A stretch of 64,000 nt of DNA from positions 126,620 through 190,619 of the forward strand of contig NZ_LMCP01000012.1 in NCBI RefSeq assembly GCF_001425625.1. The letters run 5' to 3'. Made by a program: the position numbers and the translations under genes. The DNA is from Mesorhizobium sp. Root102 (GTDB taxonomy: Bacteria > Pseudomonadota > Alphaproteobacteria > Rhizobiales > Rhizobiaceae). The notes under the pieces are model-generated. The model ran no database searches. It was not told where the DNA came from and saw only the letters and a list, made by a program, of their open reading frames with translations. Below are positions 26,007-34,506 of this stretch, piece after piece. Numbering within the stretch: position 1 is the stretch's first letter; each line of letters opens with the position of its first letter.

Positions 26007-26882
26007 TCATGCCCCGATGGCGGCGGCCTTCGCCAGCAGTTTTTCGGCCTGCGCCAGGTGCAACCGTTCGACCATCTTGCCGTTCAGCGCGATCACGCCC
26101 TTGCCGGCGTTCTCGGTGAGCGCGAAGGCATCTCTCACCTGCCGCGCATCGGCCACTGCCTCAGTGGATGGCGCAAAGGCGTGGTTCGCGGCTTCGATCT
26201 GGGCCGGGTGGATGAGGCTCTTGCCGTCGAACCCCATGGCGGCCGCCTCGGTGCATTCATGGGCGAAGGCGTCGAGGTCGCGAAAATCGTTGGAGACGCC
26301 GTCGAGCATGTCGATGCCGCCGGCGCGCGCGGCCAGCACCATCTGCATCAGCCATAGCACGAGGTAGCGCCGGTCAGGCGTCGCCAGCACGCCGGTCTCC
26401 TTGACGAGATCATTCGTTCCGGCAACGAAACAAGCCAAACGTGAGGCCGGGTCGCGGCCCAATTCGGCGATGGCGCCGATGTTGAGCAGCGCCTTGGGCG
26501 TCTCGATCATCGCCCACAGTTTCACGCTGTCGGGAGCAAAATTGTCGTCGAGCACATCGCCGGCCTCGAGCAGGTCGCGCGGCGTGTCGACCTTGGGCAA
26601 CAGGATGCCGTCGGGTTCGCAGCCTGCGGCGGCCAGCAGGTCGTCGGCACCCCATTCGCTGGCCAGCGCATTGATGCGCACCACCATCTCGCAGCGACGG
26701 CCGTCACGGTTGGCGAAAATGCCGGCCAGTTTTTTGCGCGCGGCGATCTTGTCGGCTGGAGCGACGGCGTCCTCCAGGTCGATGATGACGGCGTCGCAGG
26801 AAAGCTGTGCGATCTTGGCCAGCGCCTTGTCGTTGGAGGCCGGGACGTAGAGCACCGAGCGGCGCGGGCGATAGGTTTCCAT
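26007..26882 (-). CDS. CoA ester lyase (CitE/HpcH-HpaI superfamily)
   Basis: This 291-residue TIM-barrel lyase has RRSVLYVPASNDKALAKIA at the N-terminus, VIIDLEDAVAP with the conserved acid, MVVRINALASEWGADDL with the substrate-binding Arg, IMLPKVD-like GILLPKVDTP, and MIETPKALLNIGAI with a metal-binding Glu. These are shared by citrate lyase beta subunit, malyl-CoA lyase and citramalyl-CoA lyase relatives. No citrate lyase alpha or gamma genes are nearby, so a stand-alone malyl-CoA or citramalyl-CoA lyase or thioesterase role is more likely. The ATG at 26882 begins METYRPRRS; longer readings cross the repeat at 26940-27040 and are rejected. Confidence 0.88.
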   Translation of the reverse strand: METYRPRRSVLYVPASNDKALAKIAQLSCDAVIIDLEDAVAPADKIAARKKLAGIFANRDGRRCEMVVRINALASEWGADDLLAAAGCEPDGILLPKVDTPRDLLEAGDVLDDNFAPDSVKLWAMIETPKALLNIGAIAELGRDPASRLACFVAGTNDLVKETGVLATPDRRYLVLWLMQMVLAARAGGIDMLDGVSNDFRDLDAFAHECTEAAAMGFDGKSLIHPAQIEAANHAFAPSTEAVADARQVRDAFALTENAGKGVIALNGKMVERLHLAQAEKLLAKAAAIGA

Positions 26883-27293
26883 GCGTGATCTATGCCGCGT
26901 GCGGTTGGTGGAGGCAAGCGCGCAGGGCTTTGCGCCCATCCTCCCCCTTGTGGGGAGGGTCGCTGCGAAGCAGCGGGGTGGGGGTGCGGCGCCGGACCCC
27001 CACCCGGACCTTCGGTCCGACCTCCCCACAAGGGGGAGGTAGACGCTCGGCGCCCCTGTCTGCACAAAAACTGCACACGCTTGCCGAAAACCTCCTCGGA
27101 TCCGCCCTGCGATCTCCCTGCCGGCCTGCGAGACAGGCGGCATGCAAAAGCGAGCAAAACCCCGTCTGCCTCATCGGTTGCGCAGCGAAGGCTGGTGGCT
27201 GGCCGATCCGCCGCGCATGACGGCGATCCTCATTCCCTTTGTCCGCAAGAGCCCGCCGGCAATTCGGCGGGACGCCATCAGGAAAGCCAGGTC
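26883..27293. other. Intergenic region between divergent genes, holding a repeat
   Basis: No gene is supported in this 411-base gap. It holds the type 2 repeat at 26940-27040 and, nearer the rightward gene, a hairpin formed by CCCGCCGG and CGGCGGG at 27250-27272. Promoters for the CoA ester lyase and the DUF4173 gene must lie here, but no clear sigma-70 elements were found. Confidence 0.6.
26940..27040. repeat. Intergenic palindromic repeat, type 2 (copy c)
   Basis: Outer arms CCTCCCCCTTGTGGGGAGG and CCTCCCCACAAGGGGGAGG are near-perfect inverted copies. Between them lie GGGGTGGGGGTGCGGC and GGACCCCCACCCGGACC, so the whole element can fold into one long hairpin. A smaller hairpin, GGACC-TTC-GGTCC, is also present. 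Confidence 0.8.
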
Positions 27294-28838
27294 GTGACAG
27301 CGTTGTTTTCCGCCGCGCCGAGCTATTGCAGCCGCCTTGGCGTTGCCGCCCTGCTGGTCGGGCTGGCGGATTTTCTGTTCTACGGCCAGCCCGCCGGGAT
27401 CACGGTTTTCCTGTTCGCCCTCCTGATTGCCGCCGCGGTCGTCGCCGTGCACCCGGCGGCCTTCAGCGACGGCAGGGTCTGGCTCAAGCCCATCGCCCTG
27501 CTTGTCGCGCTGCTGCCGCTGGCCGAGACCGTCAGCGCCCTGTCGGTCTCGACCGCGCTGGCGGGGCTGGTCGTCTTCGCGCTTTCGCTCAGCGGCCGTC
27601 TGCGACATAGCATCGCCCGCATTGCCGGCCAGATCGCGCTGTTCCTGCTGGCGGCGCCTTTCCGGCTCGTTGGCGATTTCATCCGTTGGCGCAAGACGGC
27701 GCGGCGCTTTGGCCGGCGCCGCGTACGCCTGGCGGCGATCGCCGTCTGGGTCATGCCGCTGACCTTGGGCGCAGTCTTCCTGGCGCTGTTCGGCGCCGCC
27801 AACCCGGTCATCGACTACTGGCTGTCGCTGATCGACCTGCTGAAGCTGCTCGATCTCATCCAACTGGCTCGGCTTGCCTTCTGGCTGTTCGTGCTCGCCG
27901 GCGTCTGGGCTTTTCTGCGGCCACGCCTGCCACGTCTGCTCCGCCGTCTCCCGCGCGCGACGCCGGTGGCTGATATCAGCGCTCAATCCGAGGGAACCAT
28001 CACCACCATGGAGGACATGCTGTTCGGCAAGGCGGCCATCCTTCGCGCGCTTGTTATGTTCAACATGCTGTTTGCGCTGCAGACCGGGCTCGACGCCACC
28101 TATCTGTGGGGCGGGGCCGCCCTTCCCGACGGGCTGAGCTACGCCGCCTACGCGCATCGCGGCGCCTATCCCTTGATCGTCACCGCGCTGCTTGCCGCCG
28201 GCTTCGTGCTGGCGGCGCTGCGGCCCGGAAGTGCTGCATCAGCCGATCCGGTCATCCGCCGGCTGGTCTATGCCTGGGTGGCGCAGAACATCATGCTGGT
28301 CATCTCGTCGATCCTGCGGCTCGACCTCTATATCGGCATCTATGCGCTGACCTACTGGCGCGTCGCCGCCTTCGTCTGGATGGGGCTGGTGGTATCAGGC
28401 CTTGCCCTGATCATCGCCCGCATCGCGCTTGGAAAATCCAATGAATGGCTGCTGTCCGCCAATCTTCTGACGTTATCTCTGACGCTTTATGCCTGCTGTT
28501 TCATCAACTTCGCTGCGCTGATCGCCAATTACAATGTCGACCATTCCCTCGAAATGACCGGCCAGGGTATTTCACTCGACGCCTGGTATCTGCGCTCGCT
28601 CGGTCCGGGCGCGTTTCCGGCGCTTGATCGTTTCTTCGATCACCAGGAAAAGACGGCTGCCGCCGGCGCGGTTCGCGAACTTGCCAGATTGCGTGGGATC
28701 GACGAAGGCTGGTATCGCATCATCCAGCAAAACTGGCGAGCCTGGAGCTTTCGCGACTGGCGGCTCAATCGTTATCTCGACAGGAGAGGCCCGCTCGTGA
28801 TTCCCTCCGCTGCCGAACCTTACGTGCCGGGCCGCTGA
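27294..28838 (+). CDS. DUF4173 multi-spanning membrane protein
   Basis: This 514-residue integral membrane protein has about ten to twelve hydrophobic segments, for example VGVALLVGLADFLF-like sequence at the N-terminus and YLWGGAALPDGLSYAAYAHR in the middle. The latter block and QNIMLVISSILRLDLYIGIY match the DUF4173 family. A soluble C-terminal part contains WYRIIQQNWRAWSFRDWRLN. GTG at 27294 follows AGGAAAG; readings further upstream run through the repeat. It ends 3 bases before the response regulator start, so the three genes 27294-31126 form a tight operon and the membrane protein may be the sensor's partner or target. The molecular role is unknown. Confidence 0.85.
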   Translation: MTALFSAAPSYCSRLGVAALLVGLADFLFYGQPAGITVFLFALLIAAAVVAVHPAAFSDGRVWLKPIALLVALLPLAETVSALSVSTALAGLVVFALSLSGRLRHSIARIAGQIALFLLAAPFRLVGDFIRWRKTARRFGRRRVRLAAIAVWVMPLTLGAVFLALFGAANPVIDYWLSLIDLLKLLDLIQLARLAFWLFVLAGVWAFLRPRLPRLLRRLPRATPVADISAQSEGTITTMEDMLFGKAAILRALVMFNMLFALQTGLDATYLWGGAALPDGLSYAAYAHRGAYPLIVTALLAAGFVLAALRPGSAASADPVIRRLVYAWVAQNIMLVISSILRLDLYIGIYALTYWRVAAFVWMGLVVSGLALIIARIALGKSNEWLLSANLLTLSLTLYACCFINFAALIANYNVDHSLEMTGQGISLDAWYLRSLGPGAFPALDRFFDHQEKTAAAGAVRELARLRGIDEGWYRIIQQNWRAWSFRDWRLNRYLDRRGPLVIPSAAEPYVPGR

Positions 28839-28841
28839 TCC

Positions 28842-29534
28842 ATGCCGCATCACATCCTCGTCGCCGACGATGATCCGCATATCCGCGAAGTGATCTGCTT
28901 TGCGCTGGAGAAGGCCGGCATGAAGACGCAAGGTGTGGCCGACGGCGCGGCTGCCCTGCAAGCGATCGGACGGCGCACACCTGACCTGGTCGTGCTCGAC
29001 ATCGGCATGCCGGAAATGGATGGGCTGGAGGTCTGCCGCCGGCTGCGGCACACATCCGATGTGCCGGTGCTGTTCCTGTCCGCGCGCGACGAGGAGATCG
29101 ACCGCATCCTCGGGCTCGAAATGGGCGGCGACGACTATGTGACGAAACCGTTCAGCCCGCGCGAGCTGGTCGCCCGCGTCAACGTCATCCTGCGGCGCGC
29201 TCGCCCGGCACCGCCCGAACCGGCCGACGACAGGCAGTTCGCGCATGGCAAACTCACCTTGGCGCCGGCCAGCCATGCCGCCAGCTTCGACGGCCAGCCG
29301 CTTGCCCTGACGGGGATAGAATTCTCGATCCTGAAGGGGTTTCTGGCGCGGCCGACGCATGTGCTCGACCGCGACGCGGTGATGGCCAGCGCCTATGCCG
29401 GCAAGATCCATGTCGCCGGCCGCACCGTCGACAGCCATATCCGCAACATCCGCGCCAAGCTGGCGGCAGTGGGTTGCCCGGATGTTATCGAGACCGTGCA
29501 TGGCGTCGGCTTCCGGCTCGGCCGATGCGGCTGA
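28842..29534 (+). CDS. OmpR-family response regulator
   Basis: This 230-residue regulator has a receiver domain with D9-D10-D11 at the N-terminus, phospho-acceptor D53 in LVVLDIGMPEMDG, and the lysine of YVTKPFSP. A winged-helix output domain has GIEFSILKGFLARP and RTVDSHIRNIRAKL. It starts 3 bases after the DUF4173 stop and overlaps the kinase gene by 10 bases, so it is translationally coupled. Its arrangement (membrane protein, regulator, kinase) recalls CreBC-type systems, but target genes are not evident apart from its own operon. Confidence 0.93.
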   Translation: MPHHILVADDDPHIREVICFALEKAGMKTQGVADGAAALQAIGRRTPDLVVLDIGMPEMDGLEVCRRLRHTSDVPVLFLSARDEEIDRILGLEMGGDDYVTKPFSPRELVARVNVILRRARPAPPEPADDRQFAHGKLTLAPASHAASFDGQPLALTGIEFSILKGFLARPTHVLDRDAVMASAYAGKIHVAGRTVDSHIRNIRAKLAAVGCPDVIETVHGVGFRLGRCG

Positions 29535-31126
29535 CGACTTCCAGCAAATGGATCGGCCGCAAATGGCGACCTCGCCTCGCCATGGTCGTCGTCGCCATCC
29601 TGATCCTGGTGATGGCCCTGCCGCTGGTCGGCCTGTTCTTCTTCCGGCTCTACGAGAACCAGCTGATCCGCCAGACCGAGGCGGAGCTGATCGCGCAAGG
29701 CGCGGCCATAGCCGCCATCTATGCGCAGGATGTGAGCGACGCCGGCATTCCGGCGGAAAAACTCGGCGCGCCGATGCCGGGGCCAAGCGGGGATTCAAGC
29801 CGAAGCGCGAATCCTGACCCGCTGTACAGGCCGGTCGAGCCGCAACTCGATCTCGCCTCGGATCATGTGCTTCCAACCCGACCGGCGGCGGTCGCTGCGA
29901 CCATCGATCCAGCCTTCGCGGCGTTCGGCGCGCGCCTGTCCGGCATTCTCGACACCACGCAGAAAACCACGCTGGCCGGCTTCCGCCTGCTCGATCCCCG
30001 GGGCGTTGTCATTGCCGGACGCGGCGAGGTTGGACAATCGCTCGCTGACGTTGAAGAGGTGCGAGCCGCACTCGCCGGCCGCTATGCCAGCGCGCTCAGG
30101 CTGCGTATCCCCGACCAGCCGGCGCCACCGCTCTATTCGGTCAGCAGGGGCACCAAGGTGCGTGTCTTCGTCGCCTTGCCGGCCGCTGTCGAGGGCAAGG
30201 TCGCCGGCGTGGTCTATGTGTCGCGGACGCCCAACAACATCATCAAACATCTCTATGGCGAGCGCGGCAAGGTGACGTTGGCGGCCATCGCCATAATCGG
30301 CGGTACGCTGCTCATCGGCCTCGTCTTCCTGCGCACCGTCAGCCGGCCGATCTATGCGCTGATCGATCGCACCCAGCGCATCGCCGCCGGCGATCGCGCG
30401 GCGATCAGGCCGCTCGACCACCACGGCACATATGAGATGGCGGAGCTGTCCGCCGCTTTCCTCGACATGGCCGAAAAACTGCAGGCGCGATCGGACTCGA
30501 TCCAGACTTTCGCCACCCATGTCTCGCACGAGCTCAAATCGCCGTTGACGGCGATCCAGGGCGCGGCCGAATTGCTGCGCGATTCCGGCAGTGCGATGGA
30601 TGATACGGAGCGGCGGCGTTTCTCCAACAATATCGTCACCGATGCCGGGCGGCTTAATCTGCTGGTGCGGCGCCTGCTTGACCTGGCACGCGCCGAAAAC
30701 CTGGCGCCGAGCGGCGAAAGCACCTCGACCGGTGCGGCACTGGCGCTGCTGCCCGTCGACAACAGGCTGACGGTTCGCGTCGAGGCCGGCGGCGATCTGG
30801 CCTTGCGCATATCGGCCGAGAACGCGGCGATCGTGCTTGCCAATCTCATCGACAATTCGGCCCGACATGGCGCGACGCTGGTTTCGGTCACGGCGGCGAG
30901 CGCCGGTGGCAAGGCGACCATTCTGGTCAGCGACGATGGCGCCGGCATTTCGCCGAGCAACCGGGCGCGCATTTTCGAACCGTTCTTCACCACGCGCCGC
31001 GATTCGGGCGGCACCGGCATGGGCCTCGGCATCGTGCTGGCCCTCTTGAAAGCGCATGATGGTATGATCCGCCTGGTTGACTCCGAACGCGGCACGCGCT
31101 TCGAGATCATTTTGCCCGCCGCGTAA
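29525..31126 (+). CDS. Two-component sensor histidine kinase
   Basis: This 533-residue inner-membrane kinase has two membrane segments (about 18-40 and 251-269) enclosing a periplasmic sensor of about 210 residues with TTLAGFRLLDPRGVVIAG, a PAS/Cache-like pattern. A HAMP segment follows (about 270-325), then the H-box FATHVSHELKSPL with phospho-acceptor H335, then the ATPase N-box NLIDNSARHG, DDGAGI and GTGMGLGIVLALL. The ATG at 29525 is inside the end of the regulator gene. Membrane and sensor layout resembles CreC. The ligand is unknown; an ORF starting earlier at 29474 is in the regulator and not likely. Confidence 0.93.
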   Translation: MRLTTSSKWIGRKWRPRLAMVVVAILILVMALPLVGLFFFRLYENQLIRQTEAELIAQGAAIAAIYAQDVSDAGIPAEKLGAPMPGPSGDSSRSANPDPLYRPVEPQLDLASDHVLPTRPAAVAATIDPAFAAFGARLSGILDTTQKTTLAGFRLLDPRGVVIAGRGEVGQSLADVEEVRAALAGRYASALRLRIPDQPAPPLYSVSRGTKVRVFVALPAAVEGKVAGVVYVSRTPNNIIKHLYGERGKVTLAAIAIIGGTLLIGLVFLRTVSRPIYALIDRTQRIAAGDRAAIRPLDHHGTYEMAELSAAFLDMAEKLQARSDSIQTFATHVSHELKSPLTAIQGAAELLRDSGSAMDDTERRRFSNNIVTDAGRLNLLVRRLLDLARAENLAPSGESTSTGAALALLPVDNRLTVRVEAGGDLALRISAENAAIVLANLIDNSARHGATLVSVTAASAGGKATILVSDDGAGISPSNRARIFEPFFTTRRDSGGTGMGLGIVLALLKAHDGMIRLVDSERGTRFEIILPAA

Positions 31127-31162
31127 TTTGATCAGCGGCTCGAATCGGAAAGGCGAGAAAGC

Positions 31163-32329
31163 GTGCGCTACGACATCGTCATCATCGGCGGGGCCATCGT
31201 CGGCTCCTCGGTTGCCTATTATCTGCGCGAGGAAGGGTTTTCCGGTTCGATCGCGCTGGTCGAGCGCGACCCGCAATTCGCCCACGCGGCAACGACGCTG
31301 TCCATGGCCTCGATCCGCCAGCAATTCTCGATCCCGGAAAACATCCGCCTGTCGCAGTTCACGCTGAAACTGTTCCGGCGGCTGAAGGAAGAGTTCGGCG
31401 CGGATGCCGATATCGGCTTTCGCGAAGGCGGCTATCTCATTCTTGCCGGCGAGGACGGCTTGCCGATCCTCAAGAGCAATCACGAGGCGCAGATGGCCGA
31501 GGGCGCCGACATCGTGCTGGAGGACGTGGATCAGCTGGTCCGTCGGTTCCCGTGGCTGTCGGCCGAGGGCATCGCCGCCGGCGCCTATGGCCGCAGCGGC
31601 GAGGGTTGGTTCGACGCGCATGCGATGCTGATGCTGTTCCGCAAGGCGCTGCGGCAGAAGAAGATCGATTTCATCACCGCTGATGTCACCGGTATTGCGC
31701 GCGACGGCAACCGTGTCATCGGTGTGAGCCTCGACAATGGCGAGGTGCTGGAAGCCGGCACCATCATCAACGCCGCCGGGCCGAATGCCGGCAAGGTGGC
31801 AGCTCTTGCAGGGCTGGCGCTGCCGGTCGAGCCGCGCAAGCGCAACGTCTTCGTCTTCGAGGCGCGCGAGAAATATGCCGACATGCCGCTGCTGGTCGAT
31901 CCCTCCGGCATTTATGTCAGGCCGGAAGGCTCGGTCTATCTCACCGGCGGCGCCGAGCCGGAAGAGGGCGACGGTCCCGCCGCCCCCGGGGATTTCGACG
32001 TCGATTGGCCGCTGTTCGAAGAGGTGATCTGGCCGGTGCTGGCGACCCGCATTCCGGCTTTCGAAGCGATCAAGCCGACGCGTGCCTGGGCCGGGCACTA
32101 CGATTACAACACGCTCGACCAGAACGCGGTGATCGGCCCGCATCCTGAAGTCGGCAATTTCATCTTCGCCAACGGATTCTCCGGCCACGGCCTGCAGCAG
32201 GCGCCGGCGGTCGGCAAGGCGCTGGCCGAGTTGATCGTGCATGGCGGCTACCGCACGGTGGACTGCTCGGCGTTTGGCTATGGCCGTGTTGCGGAAGGGC
32301 GGGCGTTTCGGGAATTGAATGTGATTTAG
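31163..32329 (+). CDS. FAD-dependent oxidoreductase (DAO family)
   Basis: This 388-residue single-domain flavoprotein of the D-amino-acid oxidase/glycine oxidase fold has the FAD dinucleotide motif IVIIGGAIVGSSVAYYL at residues 5-21 and a C-terminal FANGFSGHGLQQAPAVGKAL closing the FAD site. The substrate domain contains REGGYLILAGEDGL and TMSMASIRQQ-like sequence. Likely substrates are N-methyl or secondary amino acids (sarcosine, glycine, proline-like), but no determinant can be read. Start is GTG at 31163 after GGAAAGGCGAG. It follows the kinase by 36 bases on the same strand, so it could belong to the same transcript. It overlaps the convergent DUF72 gene by 4 bases. Confidence 0.9.
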   Translation: MRYDIVIIGGAIVGSSVAYYLREEGFSGSIALVERDPQFAHAATTLSMASIRQQFSIPENIRLSQFTLKLFRRLKEEFGADADIGFREGGYLILAGEDGLPILKSNHEAQMAEGADIVLEDVDQLVRRFPWLSAEGIAAGAYGRSGEGWFDAHAMLMLFRKALRQKKIDFITADVTGIARDGNRVIGVSLDNGEVLEAGTIINAAGPNAGKVAALAGLALPVEPRKRNVFVFEAREKYADMPLLVDPSGIYVRPEGSVYLTGGAEPEEGDGPAAPGDFDVDWPLFEEVIWPVLATRIPAFEAIKPTRAWAGHYDYNTLDQNAVIGPHPEVGNFIFANGFSGHGLQQAPAVGKALAELIVHGGYRTVDCSAFGYGRVAEGRAFRELNVI

Positions 32330-33057
32330 CGAAGCATCGCATCGATGGCGAGAGCGTTGCCGAGCGCGTGCCCCGATGCCGTGTTGTCGAAAATGCACCA
32401 GGCCTCGGCGCCTAAAGCCACCACCCCTTCCACTTGCCGCGCAAACCCGTCGAGACTTTCGGCATCGTAGTCCGAATAATAGACGCGCGGCACGCCATGC
32501 CAGCGGAAATAGGCAAGGGCGGGCCAGCCGCCCGGGATCGCCGCTGCAGGCACCGGAGCCGGGTCGGCCGCAACACGCGCAACCTGGCGGCTAGTCAGAA
32601 GCGTATCGGCCTCCGCATCGAACCAGCTTGAATGGCGCGGCTCGCATACCAGCCTTGCCGGGGTTCGCCTCCCCAACATGTCGAAGAAACCACCTGCGAC
32701 GCCTGCCTCGAAGGGCAAACTTGGCGGCAGCTGCACCAGAAGCACGCTTAGCTTTTCGCCGAGACCTTCAACCTGCTGGAGAAAGGCCTCAGAGAGCATC
32801 TCGCAGCCGACGAGACGCTGCTCATGGGTCATCGCCTTTGGTGTCTTGACGGCAAAGCGGAAATGATCCGACACGGAGCCCGCCCAGCGTTCATAGGTCT
32901 CGCGGCGATGCGTCTTGTAGAAGGAGGTGTCGATCTCGACGATAGGAAGGCGCTTGGCATAGCGTTCGAGGTGAGAACCGGGTTGCGGGAAATCATCCTT
33001 GTATCGCGTCGGAATTCCCCAGCCGGCCGTACCTATGAAACATCCCTGCTTTTCCAT
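32326..33057 (-). CDS. DUF72 family protein
   Basis: A 243-residue TIM-barrel-like DUF72 protein. Typical segments are FIGTAGWGIPTRYKDDFP, VEIDTSFYKTHRRETYERW, FAVKTPKAMTH, LLVQLPPSLPFE, LVCEPRHSSWF and the C-terminal WCIFDNTASGHALGNAL. The conserved Trp, Glu, Arg and His residues in these motifs suggest an enzyme, but no activity is known for the family. ATG at 33057 begins MEKQGCFIGT. It is convergent with the DAO-family gene and has no other partner, so its expression must come from the 33057-33131 gap. Confidence 0.9.
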   Translation of the reverse strand: MEKQGCFIGTAGWGIPTRYKDDFPQPGSHLERYAKRLPIVEIDTSFYKTHRRETYERWAGSVSDHFRFAVKTPKAMTHEQRLVGCEMLSEAFLQQVEGLGEKLSVLLVQLPPSLPFEAGVAGGFFDMLGRRTPARLVCEPRHSSWFDAEADTLLTSRQVARVAADPAPVPAAAIPGGWPALAYFRWHGVPRVYYSDYDAESLDGFARQVEGVVALGAEAWCIFDNTASGHALGNALAIDAMLR

Positions 33058-33131
33058 GCATGGGATGTGGACCAGATCAGGTGTAGGTCAAGGCGAGGGT
33101 GCGTGAAGGGCCGCTGCCACTGACCCGCTGC

Positions 33132-33623
33132 TCAGGCCGCCGCCAGTCTTTCAGCCTCGACATAGGCCTGCAGCCAGGCCAGCACGCGACCCCAACCCTC
33201 GGCATGCTCGGTGGCCGCTTCGCTCACCCCAGAAAAACCACCATGGCAGATGGTGAGGCGCGTGCCCTTGGCGGTCGGCTCCAGCAGCCAGGCAATCGTC
33301 GTTTGCCGTCGGCCAAGTGTTGGATGGTCCCATGCATAGACCCGCGTCTGCACGATCCGGCGCTGCGCCTCGAGCTCGAGGAATTCGCCGCTGGCCGGCA
33401 GGTCCCTGCCGCCAGCCGTCCGGACAACAACGGTCCAATGGCCACCGACGCGGAGGTCGGCCGACCAGTCGACCATCCGGTAGGTAGCGGCAGATCCCCA
33501 CCATTGCTCGACTTCCTTGCCGACCAGCGCTCTGAAGATGCGTTCCGGAGGCGCTTCGATCTCGGCGGATGCCATGATCGTCTCGCCGTTGGTCATGCTG
33601 TGCACTCTGGCAATTTGCATCAT
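33132..33623 (-). CDS. SRPBCC (AHSA1-type) domain protein
   Basis: This 163-residue START-like cavity protein has MASAEIEAPPERIFRAL at the N-terminal strand, WWGSAATYRMVDWSADLRVGG and the C-terminal helix EGWGRVLAWLQAYVEA. These match the AHSA1/SRPBCC ligand-binding fold, usually a hydrophobic pocket. Two adjacent ATGs (33623, 33620) follow GGAGG; the first is given. It is the third gene of a leftward block with an ArsR regulator and another SRPBCC protein, a pairing found in many bacteria in which ArsR represses the SRPBCC genes. The ligand is unknown. Confidence 0.85.
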   Translation of the reverse strand: MMQIARVHSMTNGETIMASAEIEAPPERIFRALVGKEVEQWWGSAATYRMVDWSADLRVGGHWTVVVRTAGGRDLPASGEFLELEAQRRIVQTRVYAWDHPTLGRRQTTIAWLLEPTAKGTRLTICHGGFSGVSEAATEHAEGWGRVLAWLQAYVEAERLAAA

Positions 33624-33666
33624 GGATGCCTCCACATCAAATTTGTTTCGCTCTCGAAACGAGGTT

Positions 33667-34113
33667 TCATCCTTTTGATGGCGGACGCTCAAAACCCTTG
33701 CCGGTCTCGAGCAGGCTCTTCAAGCTGGCCAGTACCAGCGGCCACCCCTTGGCGACGTTCCCGATCAGGCTGTGCGGCCCGTCCGCTTCATGGGTGACGG
33801 CAAGCTTCATAAGCTCGCCGTCCTGCTCGATGATGAAGGTGCAGCGCGTGTAGCCATCGGCCTTCACCTCCGGCATCCATTCATTGCGCCATTTGATGAC
33901 CAGGCGTCTGGGCGGATCGATCTCGAGGATTTCGCCGCTGTCGGCAACGCGCCCGTCCGGGAACATCAGATTCCAGCTGGAGCCCACTTTCCAATCGCTC
34001 TCCTGATAGGAGCAGAGAAAGAACTGCCGGTTGAATTCCGGCTCGGTCAGCGCCTCCCAGAGCTTTTCGGGCGTGGTGCGGATGTAGGTCACGTAGACGA
34101 ACTTGTTGCTCAT
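33667..34113 (-). CDS. SRPBCC domain protein, coupled to ArsR regulator
   Basis: This 148-residue SRPBCC/AHSA1 protein opens VYVTYIRTTPEKLWEALTEP, followed by YQESDWKVGSSWNLMFPDGR, LVIKWRNEW and a C-terminal helix NVAKGWPLVLASLKSLLE. This fold binds small hydrophobic ligands. Its ATG (34113-34111) shares one base with the ArsR stop (TGATG), so the two are co-translated. The ArsR-SRPBCC pair is a widespread operon type, thought to handle a toxic compound, and is probably derepressed through the operator at 34440-34459. Confidence 0.87.
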   Translation of the reverse strand: MSNKFVYVTYIRTTPEKLWEALTEPEFNRQFFLCSYQESDWKVGSSWNLMFPDGRVADSGEILEIDPPRRLVIKWRNEWMPEVKADGYTRCTFIIEQDGELMKLAVTHEADGPHSLIGNVAKGWPLVLASLKSLLETGKGFERPPSKG

Positions 34114-34430
34114 CAGTCTTCCCTTTCGAGGCGTTTCTTCAAGTCGCCGAGAGCGGTCAGCCGCCCCCGCTCGAATTTGCCGATCCAGCGGTCGGCGATC
34201 TCGTTGATGGGAACGGGGTTGAGATAGTGCTCCTTCTCGCGCCCCTTGCGGATGGTGGTGACGAGGTTGGCCTCCTCCAGGATCGCCAAATGCTTGGTCA
34301 CCGCCTGGCGCGTCATGTCCATCTGTTCACACAGCGCGTTCAGCGTCTGCCCGTTCCTGGCATGGAGGCTGTCCAGCAACTGCCGACGGGTCGGGTCGGC
34401 CAAGGCGCGAAAGACGGCATCCATGCTCAT
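34113..34430 (-). CDS. ArsR-family transcriptional repressor
   Basis: This 105-residue winged-helix protein is of the ArsR/SmtB family: MDAVFRALADPTRRQLLDSL, LNALCEQMDMTRQAVTKHLA (recognition helix) and LVTTIRKGREKEHYLNPVP (wing). No paired cysteines are present for metal sensing, so an organic ligand or other signal is more likely. The ATG at 34430 is preferred; a TTG at 34445 would add MHIKA from within the operator. A perfect inverted repeat operator lies at 34440-34459, just upstream, indicating autoregulation. It is first of three leftward genes. Confidence 0.88.
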   Translation of the reverse strand: MSMDAVFRALADPTRRQLLDSLHARNGQTLNALCEQMDMTRQAVTKHLAILEEANLVTTIRKGREKEHYLNPVPINEIADRWIGKFERGRLTALGDLKKRLERED

Positions 34431-34439
34431 AGCTTTAAT

Positions 34440-34459
34440 ATGCAACCATTTGGTTGCAT
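34440..34459. promoter_or_regulatory. Inverted-repeat operator upstream of arsR-type gene
   Basis: ATGCAACCATTTGGTTGCAT is a perfect palindrome with 9-base arms and a TT centre, ending 10 bases upstream of the ArsR start. The AACCA-TT-TGGTT core is a form often seen before ArsR-SRPBCC operons, so it is the probable self-binding site. Confidence 0.85.
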
Positions 34460-34506
34460 GTCAAGCGACCAAGGTCATCAGAAACGTCACGGCTTTGTGA
34501 GGAAGG

